A stretch of 64,000 nucleotides of DNA from positions 992,001 to 1,056,000 of the forward strand of contig CBDDJJ010000002.1 of assembly GCA_965229625.1 (NCBI GenBank). The letters are read 5' to 3'. The position numbers and the translations under genes are program-made. The notes under the pieces are model-generated. The model worked only from the letters and a program-made list of their open reading frames with translations, was not told the DNA's origin and did not search any database. Of this stretch, positions 36,259 to 45,383 are shown in pieces (position 1 is the first letter of the stretch; the number at the start of each line of letters is the position of its first letter). This DNA comes from JANQIO01 sp965229625. Lineage in GTDB: Bacteria > Pseudomonadota > Gammaproteobacteria > Pseudomonadales > Halieaceae.

Positions 36259-38097
36259 ATGACCAGCACGACACAGCCGGCCGAGCTGCTGAAAAAGGCC
36301 GCCAACGAACTCCAGAGCGGTCGACTTAACGAAGTCGCCAAGACCTGCCAACAAATTCTCGATTCGCAGCCCGGGCAACCCGATGCGCTGCATATGCTGG
36401 CGATGGCCGCGGCCAGTAGCGGACGGCTGGATGATTCAGAAAAACTGTTCCTGGAGGCTCTGAACAAGGCGCCCAAGCGGCCCGATATCCTGGTCAACTT
36501 CGGCAACTTCCTGCGCAACCTGGGCCGCATGGCCGACGCCGAGGTGCGCCTGCGCAAGGCCATCAGGATCGCACCGGATTTCAGCGCCGCCTGGTACAAC
36601 CTGGGGCTGCTACTGCATTCAACTTTCGAGATGCGCGAGGCAGTGAAGTGTGCGCAAAAGACCTGTCAGCTGGAGCCCACTCACGCACCGGCCTGGGAAC
36701 TGCTGGCGTCGGCCGAGCAGAAACTGGGCAACCCCGACGCGGCCATCAAGGCCTGCCGCGACGGCATGACGCATACTCCTGATTCACCGCGGCTCAGCTA
36801 CGCCCTGGGCCAGCTGCTGCGCCAGGAGTGCCAGTTCAGCGAGGCCGTAGACGCGTACCAGCTCGCCCTGGAAAAAGGCTTCCGCAACCCGGAGCTGTTC
36901 ATGAATATGGGCGAGGCGCTGGAGGAGACTGGCGAGGTCGGTAAAGCCCTGGACTGTCTGGATACCGGCCTGCAACAATACCCCGACAGCCCTGAGCTAC
37001 ATCGCACCCGGGCCCACATGGCCTGGGCGTCGGGTGACGACAGCGACCCGGTCTTGCGGCTGCGCGAGGCCACCCGATCTCACCCGGACAACCCGCGGCT
37101 CTGGTATACCCTCGCCCGCCTGCTTGACCGTCTCGGTCGCCGGGAGGAGAGCATCGAAACCGTTGCCGAGGCCCGGGCCGCCGGCGCCCCCGACGCGCCC
37201 GACCTCAATATGCAGGAAGCGCTGTGTCGCAGCTATGAAGGCAAGCAGGATGAAGCCACTGCGCTGTTCGAGAAAATGGTAGCCGCCTATCCCCAGTACG
37301 TGGATGGACGCCTGACTTATGCAGGGCACCTGCTCACCCATGGCGACCCCCATGTCGCCGAGGAGCACTGTGCGGCTGTCATAGGCGAACAACCCTTCAA
37401 CCAGTTGGCCTGGTGCTACGCTGGCACCGCCTGGGAAATGCTTGGTGACGAGCGCGGCCAGTGGCTGATGGACTACGAGCGTATGGTGCGGCCGGTCGTG
37501 GTGCCTCCGCCTGAGGGCTATGACAGCACGGCCAGTTTCTTCAAGGACGTGCAGGCTGCACTCGAAGAGCTGCACCATACCCAGGCCCACCCCATCGAAC
37601 AGAGCGTGCGCGGTGGCACCCAGACCAATGGTTTCCTGTTCCGGCTCAAGCACCCGCTGCTGGCCACCGTGGAACAACAGATTCGCACCGCCATCAAATC
37701 AGTACTGGCCGACTTTCCGCAGGATGCAGATCATCCCTTCTGGGCGCGCAGAATTCCCGACCCCCGCGGAGACGGCTTCCAGTTTTCCGGCGCCTGGTCA
37801 GTACGGCTGCGCAGTGAAGGCTTCCATACCAACCACATCCACACCGAGGGCTGGATCAGTTCCGCGCTCTATGTGGCGCTGCCGGACGAGGTACAGACCG
37901 GTGATGGCACCGAGGGCCATATCCAGTTCGGGGTGCCCATGAGTGAATTGGCGTTGGACCTGCCCGCCCGGCGGGTCGTCAAGCCGGAGGTCGGCACCCT
38001 GGTCCTGTTCCCCTCCTATATGTGGCACGGCACCATCCCCTTCCATTCGGAGCAACCGCGCATCACCATCGCCTTTGACCTGGTACCCCAGAGCTGA
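36259..38097 (+). CDS. TPR protein with C-terminal 2OG-Fe(II) oxygenase-like domain
   Basis: 612 residues. The first 400 or so form about ten TPR-like helical pairs (for example LHMLAMAAASSGRLDDSEKLF and AWYNLGLLLHSTFEMREAV). The last 200 match the putative 2OG-Fe(II) oxygenase type: SVRLRSEGFHTNHIHTEGWI with candidate iron ligands His526/His528, then a distal His590 in YMWHGTIPF and an Arg in EQPRITIAFD for 2-oxoglutarate. No signal peptide. It is probably a protein or peptide hydroxylase using the TPR array to bind substrate. A sulfotransferase with the same architecture follows 58 bases later. Confidence 0.85.
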   Translation: MTSTTQPAELLKKAANELQSGRLNEVAKTCQQILDSQPGQPDALHMLAMAAASSGRLDDSEKLFLEALNKAPKRPDILVNFGNFLRNLGRMADAEVRLRKAIRIAPDFSAAWYNLGLLLHSTFEMREAVKCAQKTCQLEPTHAPAWELLASAEQKLGNPDAAIKACRDGMTHTPDSPRLSYALGQLLRQECQFSEAVDAYQLALEKGFRNPELFMNMGEALEETGEVGKALDCLDTGLQQYPDSPELHRTRAHMAWASGDDSDPVLRLREATRSHPDNPRLWYTLARLLDRLGRREESIETVAEARAAGAPDAPDLNMQEALCRSYEGKQDEATALFEKMVAAYPQYVDGRLTYAGHLLTHGDPHVAEEHCAAVIGEQPFNQLAWCYAGTAWEMLGDERGQWLMDYERMVRPVVVPPPEGYDSTASFFKDVQAALEELHHTQAHPIEQSVRGGTQTNGFLFRLKHPLLATVEQQIRTAIKSVLADFPQDADHPFWARRIPDPRGDGFQFSGAWSVRLRSEGFHTNHIHTEGWISSALYVALPDEVQTGDGTEGHIQFGVPMSELALDLPARRVVKPEVGTLVLFPSYMWHGTIPFHSEQPRITIAFDLVPQS

Positions 38098-38155
38098 GCC
38101 ACAAGGCCCAAACGCTGACCGCCAGCGCTGCGGTACCTGATACGGAGAGACATTT

Positions 38156-39721
38156 GTGAACCCCCTGCAACAACAGCTCGACACCGGCATCCAGCACTTG
38201 CGCGCCGGCCGACTGGACGAGGCCTGGTCACTGGCCGAAGCGCTCAAGGCCCAGTATCCGGACAACCCGGAGCCCTTTCTTTTTGCCGCCGACGCAGCCC
38301 GCATGCGCGGCGATCGCGCAGGCGCCGTGGCGCAACTGGAGGCGCTACCGGAGGGCCCGCGCGGCAGCGCGCCGGTTCTGCTGCGCAAAGCGCAACTCGA
38401 ATTCAGCGACAGCCGTCGCACGGCAGCCATGGCCTCGGTCCGTGAAGCCATGCCGGGGATAGCCGACGACGAGGGCCAGCTGCGTGCCGTCGCCCGGATT
38501 CTCAGCGACTGCCAGCAGGCCGGGGAAGCGCGTAGCTGGCTGCTGGAAGCCCATCAAAGATTGCCCGATAGCATCGCCATCCTGTTCGACCTGGCGGTCA
38601 CGGAATTTCAGCTCAACCTGCCCGAGGAGGCAGCACAGCACCTGGAGACACTACTCGCACTTGAGCCCTACCACCCGGGAGCACTGCACCTGCGATCCCA
38701 GCTTTCAACCCACAGTGCACAGCACAACCACATCGACGCACTGCGTGAATGCCTTGCCAGTGGTCCGGAACACCCCAACCTGGCAACCGCAGCAAACTAC
38801 GCCCTGGCCCGGGAGCTGGAAGACCTGGGCCAGTATGAAGAGGCCTTCACGGCACTGCAGGCAGGAGCCAGCGCTTATCGCCGTACCCTGCAGTACGACA
38901 GCGCAGAAGAGCTGGCATCACATGCATTGATTCGTGAAGGCTTCAGCGCCGAAGATTTTGCAGCCCTGGCGCCGGGTTGCGAGGACGGGTCGCCCATCTT
39001 TATCGTCGGTCTCCCCCGTACCGGGACAACCCTGGTGGAGCGCCTTCTCAGCAGCCACAGCCAGGTCAGTTCCATTGGAGAGTTCAGGGATTTCCCGATG
39101 ATGCTGAGCGACATGGCCGGCGCGATTGCGCCGACCATGCCTGCTGCCAGCAATGCGGAGATTTTCCGCTCGGTCGACTTCAAATCCCTGGGCGAGCGCT
39201 ACCTGGCAGCGGCCCGCGAGGTAGCCGGGGACAGTCCCCGCTTCGTCGACAAGCTGCCCTACAATTTTCTCTACTGCGGCTACCTGCTGGGCGCCCTGCC
39301 ACAGGCGCGCATCCTGCATCTGGTACGCCAACCGCTGGACGCCTGTTACGCCATCTACAAGACCCTGTTCTTTGGCGCCTACAGCTTTTCTTATGACCTG
39401 GACGAGTTGGCCGACTACATCATCAGCTACCACCGGCAGATGCAACACTGGCACCAGGTGCTTCCCGGGCGGATTCACGACATCCACTACGAGTCGCTGG
39501 TACAGGAGCCGGAGGCCGAGGCGCGCAAGGTGCTCGAGTTTTGCGAGATGCCCTGGGAGGATCAGGTGCTGGAATTCCACCGTCAGCAGGCGCCGTCCAT
39601 GACCGCCAGTGCCATGCAGGTTCGCCAGCCTGTGCACACCGACTCTATCGACGCCTGGCGTCGCGCCGGCGACGGCTTTAAAAGCGTGCAGGAGAAGCTG
39701 GCAGCGGCGGGCCTGGCCTAG
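38156..39721 (+). CDS. TPR-containing sulfotransferase
   Basis: 521 residues from a GTG at 38156 preceded by GGAGAG. TPR-like helices fill residues 1 to about 270. A PAPS-dependent sulfotransferase domain follows: 5'-phosphosulfate loop IFIVGLPRTGTTLVERLLSSH near residue 284 and 3'-phosphate segment ILHLVRQPLDACYAIYK near 390. This architecture is found in a family related to tyrosylprotein sulfotransferases, so protein or peptide sulfation is a fair guess. It is cotranscribed with the upstream oxygenase and convergent with the hydroxylase gene, 12 bases apart. Confidence 0.88.
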   Translation: MNPLQQQLDTGIQHLRAGRLDEAWSLAEALKAQYPDNPEPFLFAADAARMRGDRAGAVAQLEALPEGPRGSAPVLLRKAQLEFSDSRRTAAMASVREAMPGIADDEGQLRAVARILSDCQQAGEARSWLLEAHQRLPDSIAILFDLAVTEFQLNLPEEAAQHLETLLALEPYHPGALHLRSQLSTHSAQHNHIDALRECLASGPEHPNLATAANYALARELEDLGQYEEAFTALQAGASAYRRTLQYDSAEELASHALIREGFSAEDFAALAPGCEDGSPIFIVGLPRTGTTLVERLLSSHSQVSSIGEFRDFPMMLSDMAGAIAPTMPAASNAEIFRSVDFKSLGERYLAAAREVAGDSPRFVDKLPYNFLYCGYLLGALPQARILHLVRQPLDACYAIYKTLFFGAYSFSYDLDELADYIISYHRQMQHWHQVLPGRIHDIHYESLVQEPEAEARKVLEFCEMPWEDQVLEFHRQQAPSMTASAMQVRQPVHTDSIDAWRRAGDGFKSVQEKLAAAGLA

Positions 39722-39733
39722 GGCCGACGGGCG

Positions 39734-40960
39734 TCAGGGCTGGCCAGACTTCCCGTACAGCCAGTCACTGTGCTCCCGCAACAGCGCGGCCACCAGGTCG
39801 CGCTCCTCGGCGGAAAGCAACGGGTTCCAGATATCGAAAATCAGGATTACCCGCGTCTCATCGGCGTCGTTCCACGCCTCGTGCTCGATGGTGTCGTCGA
39901 AGGCCCAGGCCTCACCAATGCGCCAGGTGCGGGTTTCGCCGCCCACCCGAAAGCCCGCCGGGCCCGGCAGTACCAAGGGCAAGTGCACCAGTAATCTTGA
40001 ATTGGTGGAGCCGGTATGTGGAGGAATGCGCGTATGTGGCGCCAGTGCCGAGAACAGGGCGGTAGGCGCAAAGCCGGGCTGGTCTGCCAGCGGCAGCTCC
40101 GACAATACCGCGGTGGTTTCAGGGCAACGCGCCATCGGCTCTTCCTGCGCTACGCCGTCTTTCCATAGCCACAGCGAGCTCCAGCGGGCGTTGTGATTCA
40201 GCTCGGCAAACTGATTCTCCGGGGTTCCCGGTGCGTACTGAATGTAGGGGGCAAAGCCGGGCATGCCCTCTTCCAGCAGGGCCATCAGCTCAGCGCGAAT
40301 CACATCAGTGGCCGCTTCCAGGGTAGGCAGCCACGGGAAATAGTCGCGCTCGAAAAACGGGATCGCCGGGAGCCTCGGCACCTGTAGCTGGATAGACTCA
40401 GAGTGGTAGACCCTGGGCTGGGCCCCTGCCATCAGGTTGACACATTCGTCCACCCGCCCCCGCGATTCGCCACTGGTTTTGCCCAGCAGATCGCCCAGCT
40501 GCTCGCGCAGGTGTTCCCGGAGCTGGCTCGACTGCCCGTCCACCAGCGTCTGTGCCTTGCGCAGTTGTTCCTGCAATGCGGGTGGCGTCTGCTCGGCTGG
40601 CGGCGCAATTCGCAGGGCGTTGCCGTAGACCTGGGCGGCCTGGCGGATCTTGCCCATCTGTTCGAGTACCGCGCCTTTGGAAATCAGCGCCAGGAAGAAA
40701 TAAGGCTCTATCGCCAGTGCGCCGTTCAGTGATTCGAGCGCGCCGGGAAGATCCCCCAGGGTGCGTCGGACCATGGCCAGGTTGAGCTTGAGGTTGGCAT
40801 CGCCCGGGTGATGGTCCTGGGCTTCGAGCAACTGCGCCTGGGCGCCCTGTGCATCGCCGCGCTTGAGCGCGGCAACGGCGGAGGAAATGACTGTCTGGAT
40901 GGCCTGCTGGCTGGTCTCGCTCAAGAATGTCTCAGTAGCGAATGCTGTAGATGCGCTCAA
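39734..40960 (-). CDS. TPR protein with aspartyl/asparaginyl beta-hydroxylase domain
   Basis: About 396-408 residues. The N-terminal half has two or three TPR-like repeats (AVAALKRGDAQGAQAQLLEA). The C-terminal half is an Asp/Asn beta-hydroxylase domain with RIPPHTGSTNSRLLVHLPL, the HTGxTN iron/2-oxoglutarate motif, and GEAWAFDDTIEHEAWN with the second His. The frame starts at a TTG (40960) overlapping the upstream gene by 29 bases; a second TTG at 40924 is the alternative and no ATG fits. Third TPR-fused tailoring enzyme in a row. Confidence 0.87.
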   Translation of the reverse strand: MSASTAFATETFLSETSQQAIQTVISSAVAALKRGDAQGAQAQLLEAQDHHPGDANLKLNLAMVRRTLGDLPGALESLNGALAIEPYFFLALISKGAVLEQMGKIRQAAQVYGNALRIAPPAEQTPPALQEQLRKAQTLVDGQSSQLREHLREQLGDLLGKTSGESRGRVDECVNLMAGAQPRVYHSESIQLQVPRLPAIPFFERDYFPWLPTLEAATDVIRAELMALLEEGMPGFAPYIQYAPGTPENQFAELNHNARWSSLWLWKDGVAQEEPMARCPETTAVLSELPLADQPGFAPTALFSALAPHTRIPPHTGSTNSRLLVHLPLVLPGPAGFRVGGETRTWRIGEAWAFDDTIEHEAWNDADETRVILIFDIWNPLLSAEERDLVAALLREHSDWLYGKSGQP

Positions 40961-42311
40961 CGGAATCTGCCGCTACCACCAGGCCGTCCTCTACCCGGGG
41001 CCGGAAGCGCAGGTCACGCAAGTAATTATAGCCGCGAGTCACCGCTGGCTGGTTGTCTTCACGGTCTGGGGCAATGATTTCAATGTCTTCGGCCTCGCCA
41101 TGGCGACTGACCATGAACTTCACGTGAACCTCGGCAACATTGTACAGCCTGATCGGCATGATGCCCGGCTGAAACACCACCTGGGAAGGCAACTCCAGCG
41201 GGTTTCCGAAGGTGGCCCGCCGCCAGTTGTCGGCGTTCGGCTTGCCCTCCACGTGTTCCCAGGCCTCCTGGTAGGCATTGATGGCCTGCGCATAGCGGCG
41301 GTACCACTGGTACCAGTCGGCCTTCATGACCATCACGTCTGCCAGCTCGGCAGCTTCTGTGTCGGGATCGTTTTCCAGCACTCGCCGCATATCACGGATG
41401 GTGGCCAGCCCCTGGCGGAAGTTGTCCTTGAGGAAGGCCGAAAACCTCAACCTGGTGAGATCCGGCAACTCTATATCGTCGCGCTGGCCCGCCTCAACCT
41501 GCAGCGTTTCTTCACTCTCTCCCGGGTACACCGACAACATGTAATGGGTGCGCAGGCGCCCTTGCAGGTAGGGCAGGCGGTTGCGGCTCAGGTCACCCTC
41601 CTGCTCCTCTACGTCGTCGGCCATGCCGGCGTACAGGTCCAGCAGTTTTACGATGCGCGGGTAGCGATAACGATCCAGCTGGCCGAGGTAGGCCGCGCGG
41701 TGCCAGTCGGCCAGCTGTTCCACGTATTCCATCATCTGCGGGTCGGAGGGCGACAGGTTCTCCTTGCGAACCCTGAACAGGTACTGCTGCTGGTCATCCG
41801 CGGCGATGTAGTCTCCGAGCTGGTAATAGGCCTCGATGAGCTGCTCCACCATGCCGGTCTGGGAGAACGTGTTGAGACCCTCGTTGACGCGCATCAGGTG
41901 AATGGCACGACGATATTTCTCGATGGCGTCCGGGTACTGGCCATCAGCAAAGTAGGCGGCTGCCAGTTCCTGCAGGTCGGGCACCAGGGACGGCGAATAG
42001 GCCCCCGCCTCATTTTCAGTCATCCACAGCTTCTGCAGCAATATGTCAATGGGTGCCGAGGCATCCAGGGGCATGGCGTGGTAAGGCTCATAGTGGCTGC
42101 GGGGGTCGTCCTCCCGGAACATGGTCGATCCGTAGGTGGTGGCTGGCGGGAATTCTGGTGACACCGAACGGCTGTCGAAACCCGTGGCCTGCGCCATGTC
42201 TGCAGTAACGGCGATTAGCAGCCCACACGCCACGTGACCCAGTCTGCCTCTTCCCAGGGCGCTGTTCACACGTCGACGGACGCCTCGCCCAGATTGCTCT
42301 GATCCAACCAT
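40932..42311 (-). CDS. Secreted TPR protein with TonB-C-like C-terminus
   Basis: 459 residues. A basic N-terminus and hydrophobic stretch (GHVACGLLIAVTADMAQA) look like a signal peptide. The middle is TPR-like (LQELAAAYFADGQYPDAIEKYRRA). The last 80 residues (VHVKFMVSRHGEAEDIEII, then LRDLRFRPRVEDG) have the pattern of a TonB C-terminal domain. No membrane anchor or proline-rich linker is seen, so it is not a classical TonB. It is upstream of and overlaps the Asp/Asn hydroxylase gene, so the two are coexpressed. Confidence 0.72.
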   Translation of the reverse strand: MVGSEQSGRGVRRRVNSALGRGRLGHVACGLLIAVTADMAQATGFDSRSVSPEFPPATTYGSTMFREDDPRSHYEPYHAMPLDASAPIDILLQKLWMTENEAGAYSPSLVPDLQELAAAYFADGQYPDAIEKYRRAIHLMRVNEGLNTFSQTGMVEQLIEAYYQLGDYIAADDQQQYLFRVRKENLSPSDPQMMEYVEQLADWHRAAYLGQLDRYRYPRIVKLLDLYAGMADDVEEQEGDLSRNRLPYLQGRLRTHYMLSVYPGESEETLQVEAGQRDDIELPDLTRLRFSAFLKDNFRQGLATIRDMRRVLENDPDTEAAELADVMVMKADWYQWYRRYAQAINAYQEAWEHVEGKPNADNWRRATFGNPLELPSQVVFQPGIMPIRLYNVAEVHVKFMVSRHGEAEDIEIIAPDREDNQPAVTRGYNYLRDLRFRPRVEDGLVVAADSVERIYSIRY

Positions 42312-42501
42312 AACCTGCTCTCTTCCCGGATTACATTTGCTCTCGCTATTGGTACGAGAGAACCGGGGTTTTGTTCCTTCTTATAAAGAAATTACTACCG
42401 GAATTTGCGGCTGGATTCAATGTCAAACTCCAGGACCGGCTTGTGCGTACCACGCTGCCCCGGCATGATTGCGAATACTCCCCTCTCAGATGAGGAAGCC
42501 C

Positions 42502-43779
42502 ATGCGCATACTCGAGCATAACGATAACAAACGGGCGCTGTTGCAGATGGCACCAACTCTGCCTCCCTTTGTGGCACTTCTCAGGATACGTCTTGGGGCA
42601 CTTCTCAGGGCACCCCGTACAGCAGCCCTGATCGCGCTCCTGCAGATCGTAACCCTCAGTGCCTGCGTCGGCAGTCTGCCGCAGTCCGCGGAAATGCAGT
42701 ACACGCCGGCAGAGCTGGTACCGGAGCGAGCGCCCTTCTACACCCGTGGCGATGTCAGCGATCTACCCGCCGTAGACCCGCTGGCACTCGACGATGACAT
42801 GCGCGTTTTTCTCGACGATGTAATGGCACGCAGCGGCTCCCAGCGGGTGGTGCTCAACAACATTCTGCGCGGCCTGCTGGACGACGAATCGGTCATCGAA
42901 TACGACAACTTCAAGACCTACACCGCCCAGGAAGCCTTCCACGCCCGCAAGGGCAACTGTCTCGCATTTACCAACCTGTTCGTTGCGCTGGCCCGGGAAG
43001 CGGGGCTCGACGTTGAATACCAGGAGGTCGACATACCGCACAACTGGGAACGCCGCGGCGAAACCTGGGTCTACAATCGCCACATCAGTGCATACGTCAA
43101 CCTGGGCATGGAGGGCAAGTTCTACATCGACTTCAACCTCAATCCTTCCGAGGTGGAGTTCTACGAGACCAAACGCATCACTGACAAGGCAGCGCTGGCC
43201 CAGTACCACAATAATATGGGTGTCTACTGGATCATGGGCGATCGCCATGATCTCGCGTACCTGCACCTGCGCGAGGCCATCCAGCTATCGAGTACAGAGC
43301 CCTGGTTCTGGACCAACCTGGGTGTACTCTACAGCCGCGTTCGAGATGACAAGCGCGCCGAGGCGGCCTGGCTGCATGCGGTGGGACTGGGTAACGACCA
43401 TTCTGCCGAGAGCAATCTCGCGCGCTACTACCAGCGGGTGGGAAAAGAAGAACTGGCCGGCGAATTCCAGGACCGGGTGCAGCGCTTTCGCCTCCGGAAT
43501 CCCTTCTATCGCTATGAACTTGCCGAAACCGCTTACTATCGCGGTGACTATGAGACAGCGATCGCCGAGCTGAAGACCGCTATCCGCATCCGCAATAACG
43601 AGGAGCAATTCCATCGCCTGCTGGGCCTTGCCTACGTCAAGGCGGGAGCCAGGAACAAGGCCAGTACCGCCTTTGCCAACGCCGAGTTGGTGGCGAGCAG
43701 CAACGATGCGCGCGCCATCTATGGCGAGAAGCAAAAGATCCTCCGGGAGAGTGTAGCCACCGAACAACGGCCGCGCTGA
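42502..43779 (+). CDS. Transglutaminase-like TPR lipoprotein
   Basis: 425 residues from the ATG at 42502, which has GAGGAAG before it. Two in-frame ATGs lie further upstream. A hydrophobic stretch ends in the lipobox TLSAC with Cys55, late for a lipoprotein. A transglutaminase-like/SirB1-type domain follows with Cys153 (RKGNCLAFTNLFVALAREAG), His194 (YNRHISAYV) and Asp210 (FYIDFN), then three or so TPR repeats. It probably sits in the outer membrane facing the periplasm. It is divergent from the secreted TPR gene, with about 190 bases between starts. Confidence 0.8.
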   Translation: MRILEHNDNKRALLQMAPTLPPFVALLRIRLGALLRAPRTAALIALLQIVTLSACVGSLPQSAEMQYTPAELVPERAPFYTRGDVSDLPAVDPLALDDDMRVFLDDVMARSGSQRVVLNNILRGLLDDESVIEYDNFKTYTAQEAFHARKGNCLAFTNLFVALAREAGLDVEYQEVDIPHNWERRGETWVYNRHISAYVNLGMEGKFYIDFNLNPSEVEFYETKRITDKAALAQYHNNMGVYWIMGDRHDLAYLHLREAIQLSSTEPWFWTNLGVLYSRVRDDKRAEAAWLHAVGLGNDHSAESNLARYYQRVGKEELAGEFQDRVQRFRLRNPFYRYELAETAYYRGDYETAIAELKTAIRIRNNEEQFHRLLGLAYVKAGARNKASTAFANAELVASSNDARAIYGEKQKILRESVATEQRPR

Positions 43780-43800
43780 GGGGGGCTACAGCCGCCAATC

Positions 43801-43825
43801 GATCGTTCACCTTTGGTGAACGATC
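43801..43825. promoter_or_regulatory. Perfect inverted repeat, operator or terminator
   Basis: GATCGTTCACC, loop TTT, GGTGAACGATC: an 11-bp perfect stem 22 bases after the TPR lipoprotein stop. No T-run follows, so an operator for the downstream gene is as likely as a terminator. The half-site GTGAACGAT recurs near 49461, upstream of the LysR gene. Confidence 0.5.
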
Positions 43826-43899
43826 ATCTCGAAATAATCAATTTCACAGATGGATAGCTGGGGAGTACTTTACCCGTGAAAGTCATTGGAGCGCTCCCC

Positions 43900-44874
43900 A
43901 TGTCACAGCTTTGCCAGGACAGCCCGGTCAGGGCCGAGTCTCATCTCAGGCTGGTTTCCGTGCCGGCACAAAAGCCGTTCAAGGTCGTAAGCCACGGGAT
44001 TGCGCGTGCCTACCCGAACCGTCTGCAGGGCATACTGCGTGAGGCGGGCGCGGGGCTAAGCCTGGAACGCGCCGGTGAAGGTTCGTTCCGGAGCCGAGGC
44101 CGCCACGGCTTCGAACTGTCCACCCGAGCGTTTCCCGAGCTCAAGGCGCTGGCCCAGCCAGGCTTCAGCCTCAACCCGGTTTGCGGATTGCCCGGTGTGC
44201 TCAAAGGCCTCGCTCCCGAATTGAACACGCTCATTGTCGGCCTGCCGGAGCAGGTCGATGACAAATTGTCTGCCGCCCTGGGCCTGCTGTTGCGCCGGGT
44301 GCTGCCCGCGGAGGCCCAGATTGTCGCGGTGGATCACCTGCTCGCCTATCGCGGACTGCAGGCAGAATTGCCTGACACGGACATCCGCCTGCTTGACGCG
44401 GCGGAAGTGATGAGTGAATTGGTGCAATCCAGTTCCACCCTACCCGTGCTGGTGGTCCCCCATGAATTGGCGCCGGTATTCACCGCCGCCGCCCTCGGGC
44501 TCAACGGCAGTAGTGCACTGGCTTGCCGGGTAGAGGGCGGCCGTAATCGCCTCTGGTTTACCCACGAACGCGCGCCTGCCGAGCCCATAGAGCCGGCTGT
44601 CATGGTTCAGGCCCTGGGCTGGCTGCTGCTGACCATCGGCAAGCCCGGTGTAGCGGCCTGCCTGCACAACGCAGTGCTCAAAACCCTTGAAGAGGGTGTG
44701 CACACTGATGCCATCCGCGTACTCAATCCCTACGCCACTATCGTCGGCGACACTGCCATGCTCGACGCCATCACGACCCGCCTTGGCCAGAAGCCGTCAC
44801 GACTCACTGCGGTAGACTACGGCGCACCGCGCGCCCGCACCCAGGGACGAGCCTCGCTGATCTGCGTAAATTGA
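43900..44874 (+). CDS. Degenerate relative of isocitrate/isopropylmalate dehydrogenase
   Basis: 324 residues from the ATG at 43900 (GGAG eight bases before); a GTG at 43876 is the other possible start. The C-terminal half follows the order of the IDH/IMDH family: DAAEVMSELVQ, a strand VLVVPHELAPVF where NLFGDILSD is expected, GSSALAC, WFTHERAPAEPI where the HGSAPDIAG loop is expected, then ALGWLLLTIG and AVLKTLEEGVHTDAI. The GDGIG start motif and metal-binding Asp residues are missing. It is probably a non-catalytic paralogue. It converges with the DAB cluster across a shared terminator. Confidence 0.5.
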   Translation: MSQLCQDSPVRAESHLRLVSVPAQKPFKVVSHGIARAYPNRLQGILREAGAGLSLERAGEGSFRSRGRHGFELSTRAFPELKALAQPGFSLNPVCGLPGVLKGLAPELNTLIVGLPEQVDDKLSAALGLLLRRVLPAEAQIVAVDHLLAYRGLQAELPDTDIRLLDAAEVMSELVQSSSTLPVLVVPHELAPVFTAAALGLNGSSALACRVEGGRNRLWFTHERAPAEPIEPAVMVQALGWLLLTIGKPGVAACLHNAVLKTLEEGVHTDAIRVLNPYATIVGDTAMLDAITTRLGQKPSRLTAVDYGAPRARTQGRASLICVN

Positions 44875-44905
44875 CCCGAACTGGCTTCCCTCACAGAACA
44901 GAAGC

Positions 44906-44940
44906 AAAAAAAAACGCCCCATCACTGGGGCGTTTTTTTT
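44906..44940. terminator. Bidirectional terminator between the IDH-like gene and the DAB operon
   Basis: A8, CGCCCCA, loop TCAC, TGGGGCG, T8. It serves the two convergent genes on either side. Confidence 0.92.
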
Positions 44941-44956
44941 AGGATCGAAACTGCGG

Positions 44957-45382
44957 TCAACCGTTGCCTACCTTGCGCGGGGTAGACCGGCCAGGGGCAG
45001 GCCCGCCGGGAGCAGCCCTGACACCGTCGGCAAAGGCACCCACCCAGAGGTTGCGCGCATCATTCACCTGCTCGTCAGTCACATCACCGATATTGCCGGC
45101 TACGAAGTCCACACCGTCTACCAGCCACCAGGCCAACTGATTGGTGGACAGGTCGTAAATACGCTCACGTCCCTCCGCTTTCTCAACCACCAGGCGATGG
45201 GTGCGCAGCAGGGCCAGGTGCTGGGACACCCGGGTCTGGGGCAGGTCCAGCTTGTCAGCAATATTGCTGACGCTATGCTCGCCGGCACTCGCCAGGAACT
45301 GGACGATCAGGATTCGATCCGGGTGGGACAGGACTTTCAGCAGCGCACTCAATTCGCGCGCGACAATTTTTCTGTTCGGCAT
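44957..45382 (-). CDS. ArsR-family winged-helix regulator
   Basis: 141 residues from the ATG at 45382, one base after the dabA stop. The helix-turn-helix is VSNIADKLDLPQTRVSQHLALLRTHRLV and the wing EKAEGRERIYDL. No obvious Cys-rich metal site is present in helix 3 or at the termini, so the signal is unlikely to be a classical ArsR metal. It is the last gene of dabB-dabA-arsR, which suggests feedback control of carbon uptake. The in-frame extension upstream overlaps dabA and lacks family character. Confidence 0.85.
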   Translation of the reverse strand: MPNRKIVARELSALLKVLSHPDRILIVQFLASAGEHSVSNIADKLDLPQTRVSQHLALLRTHRLVVEKAEGRERIYDLSTNQLAWWLVDGVDFVAGNIGDVTDEQVNDARNLWVGAFADGVRAAPGGPAPGRSTPRKVGNG

Positions 45383-45383
45383 A

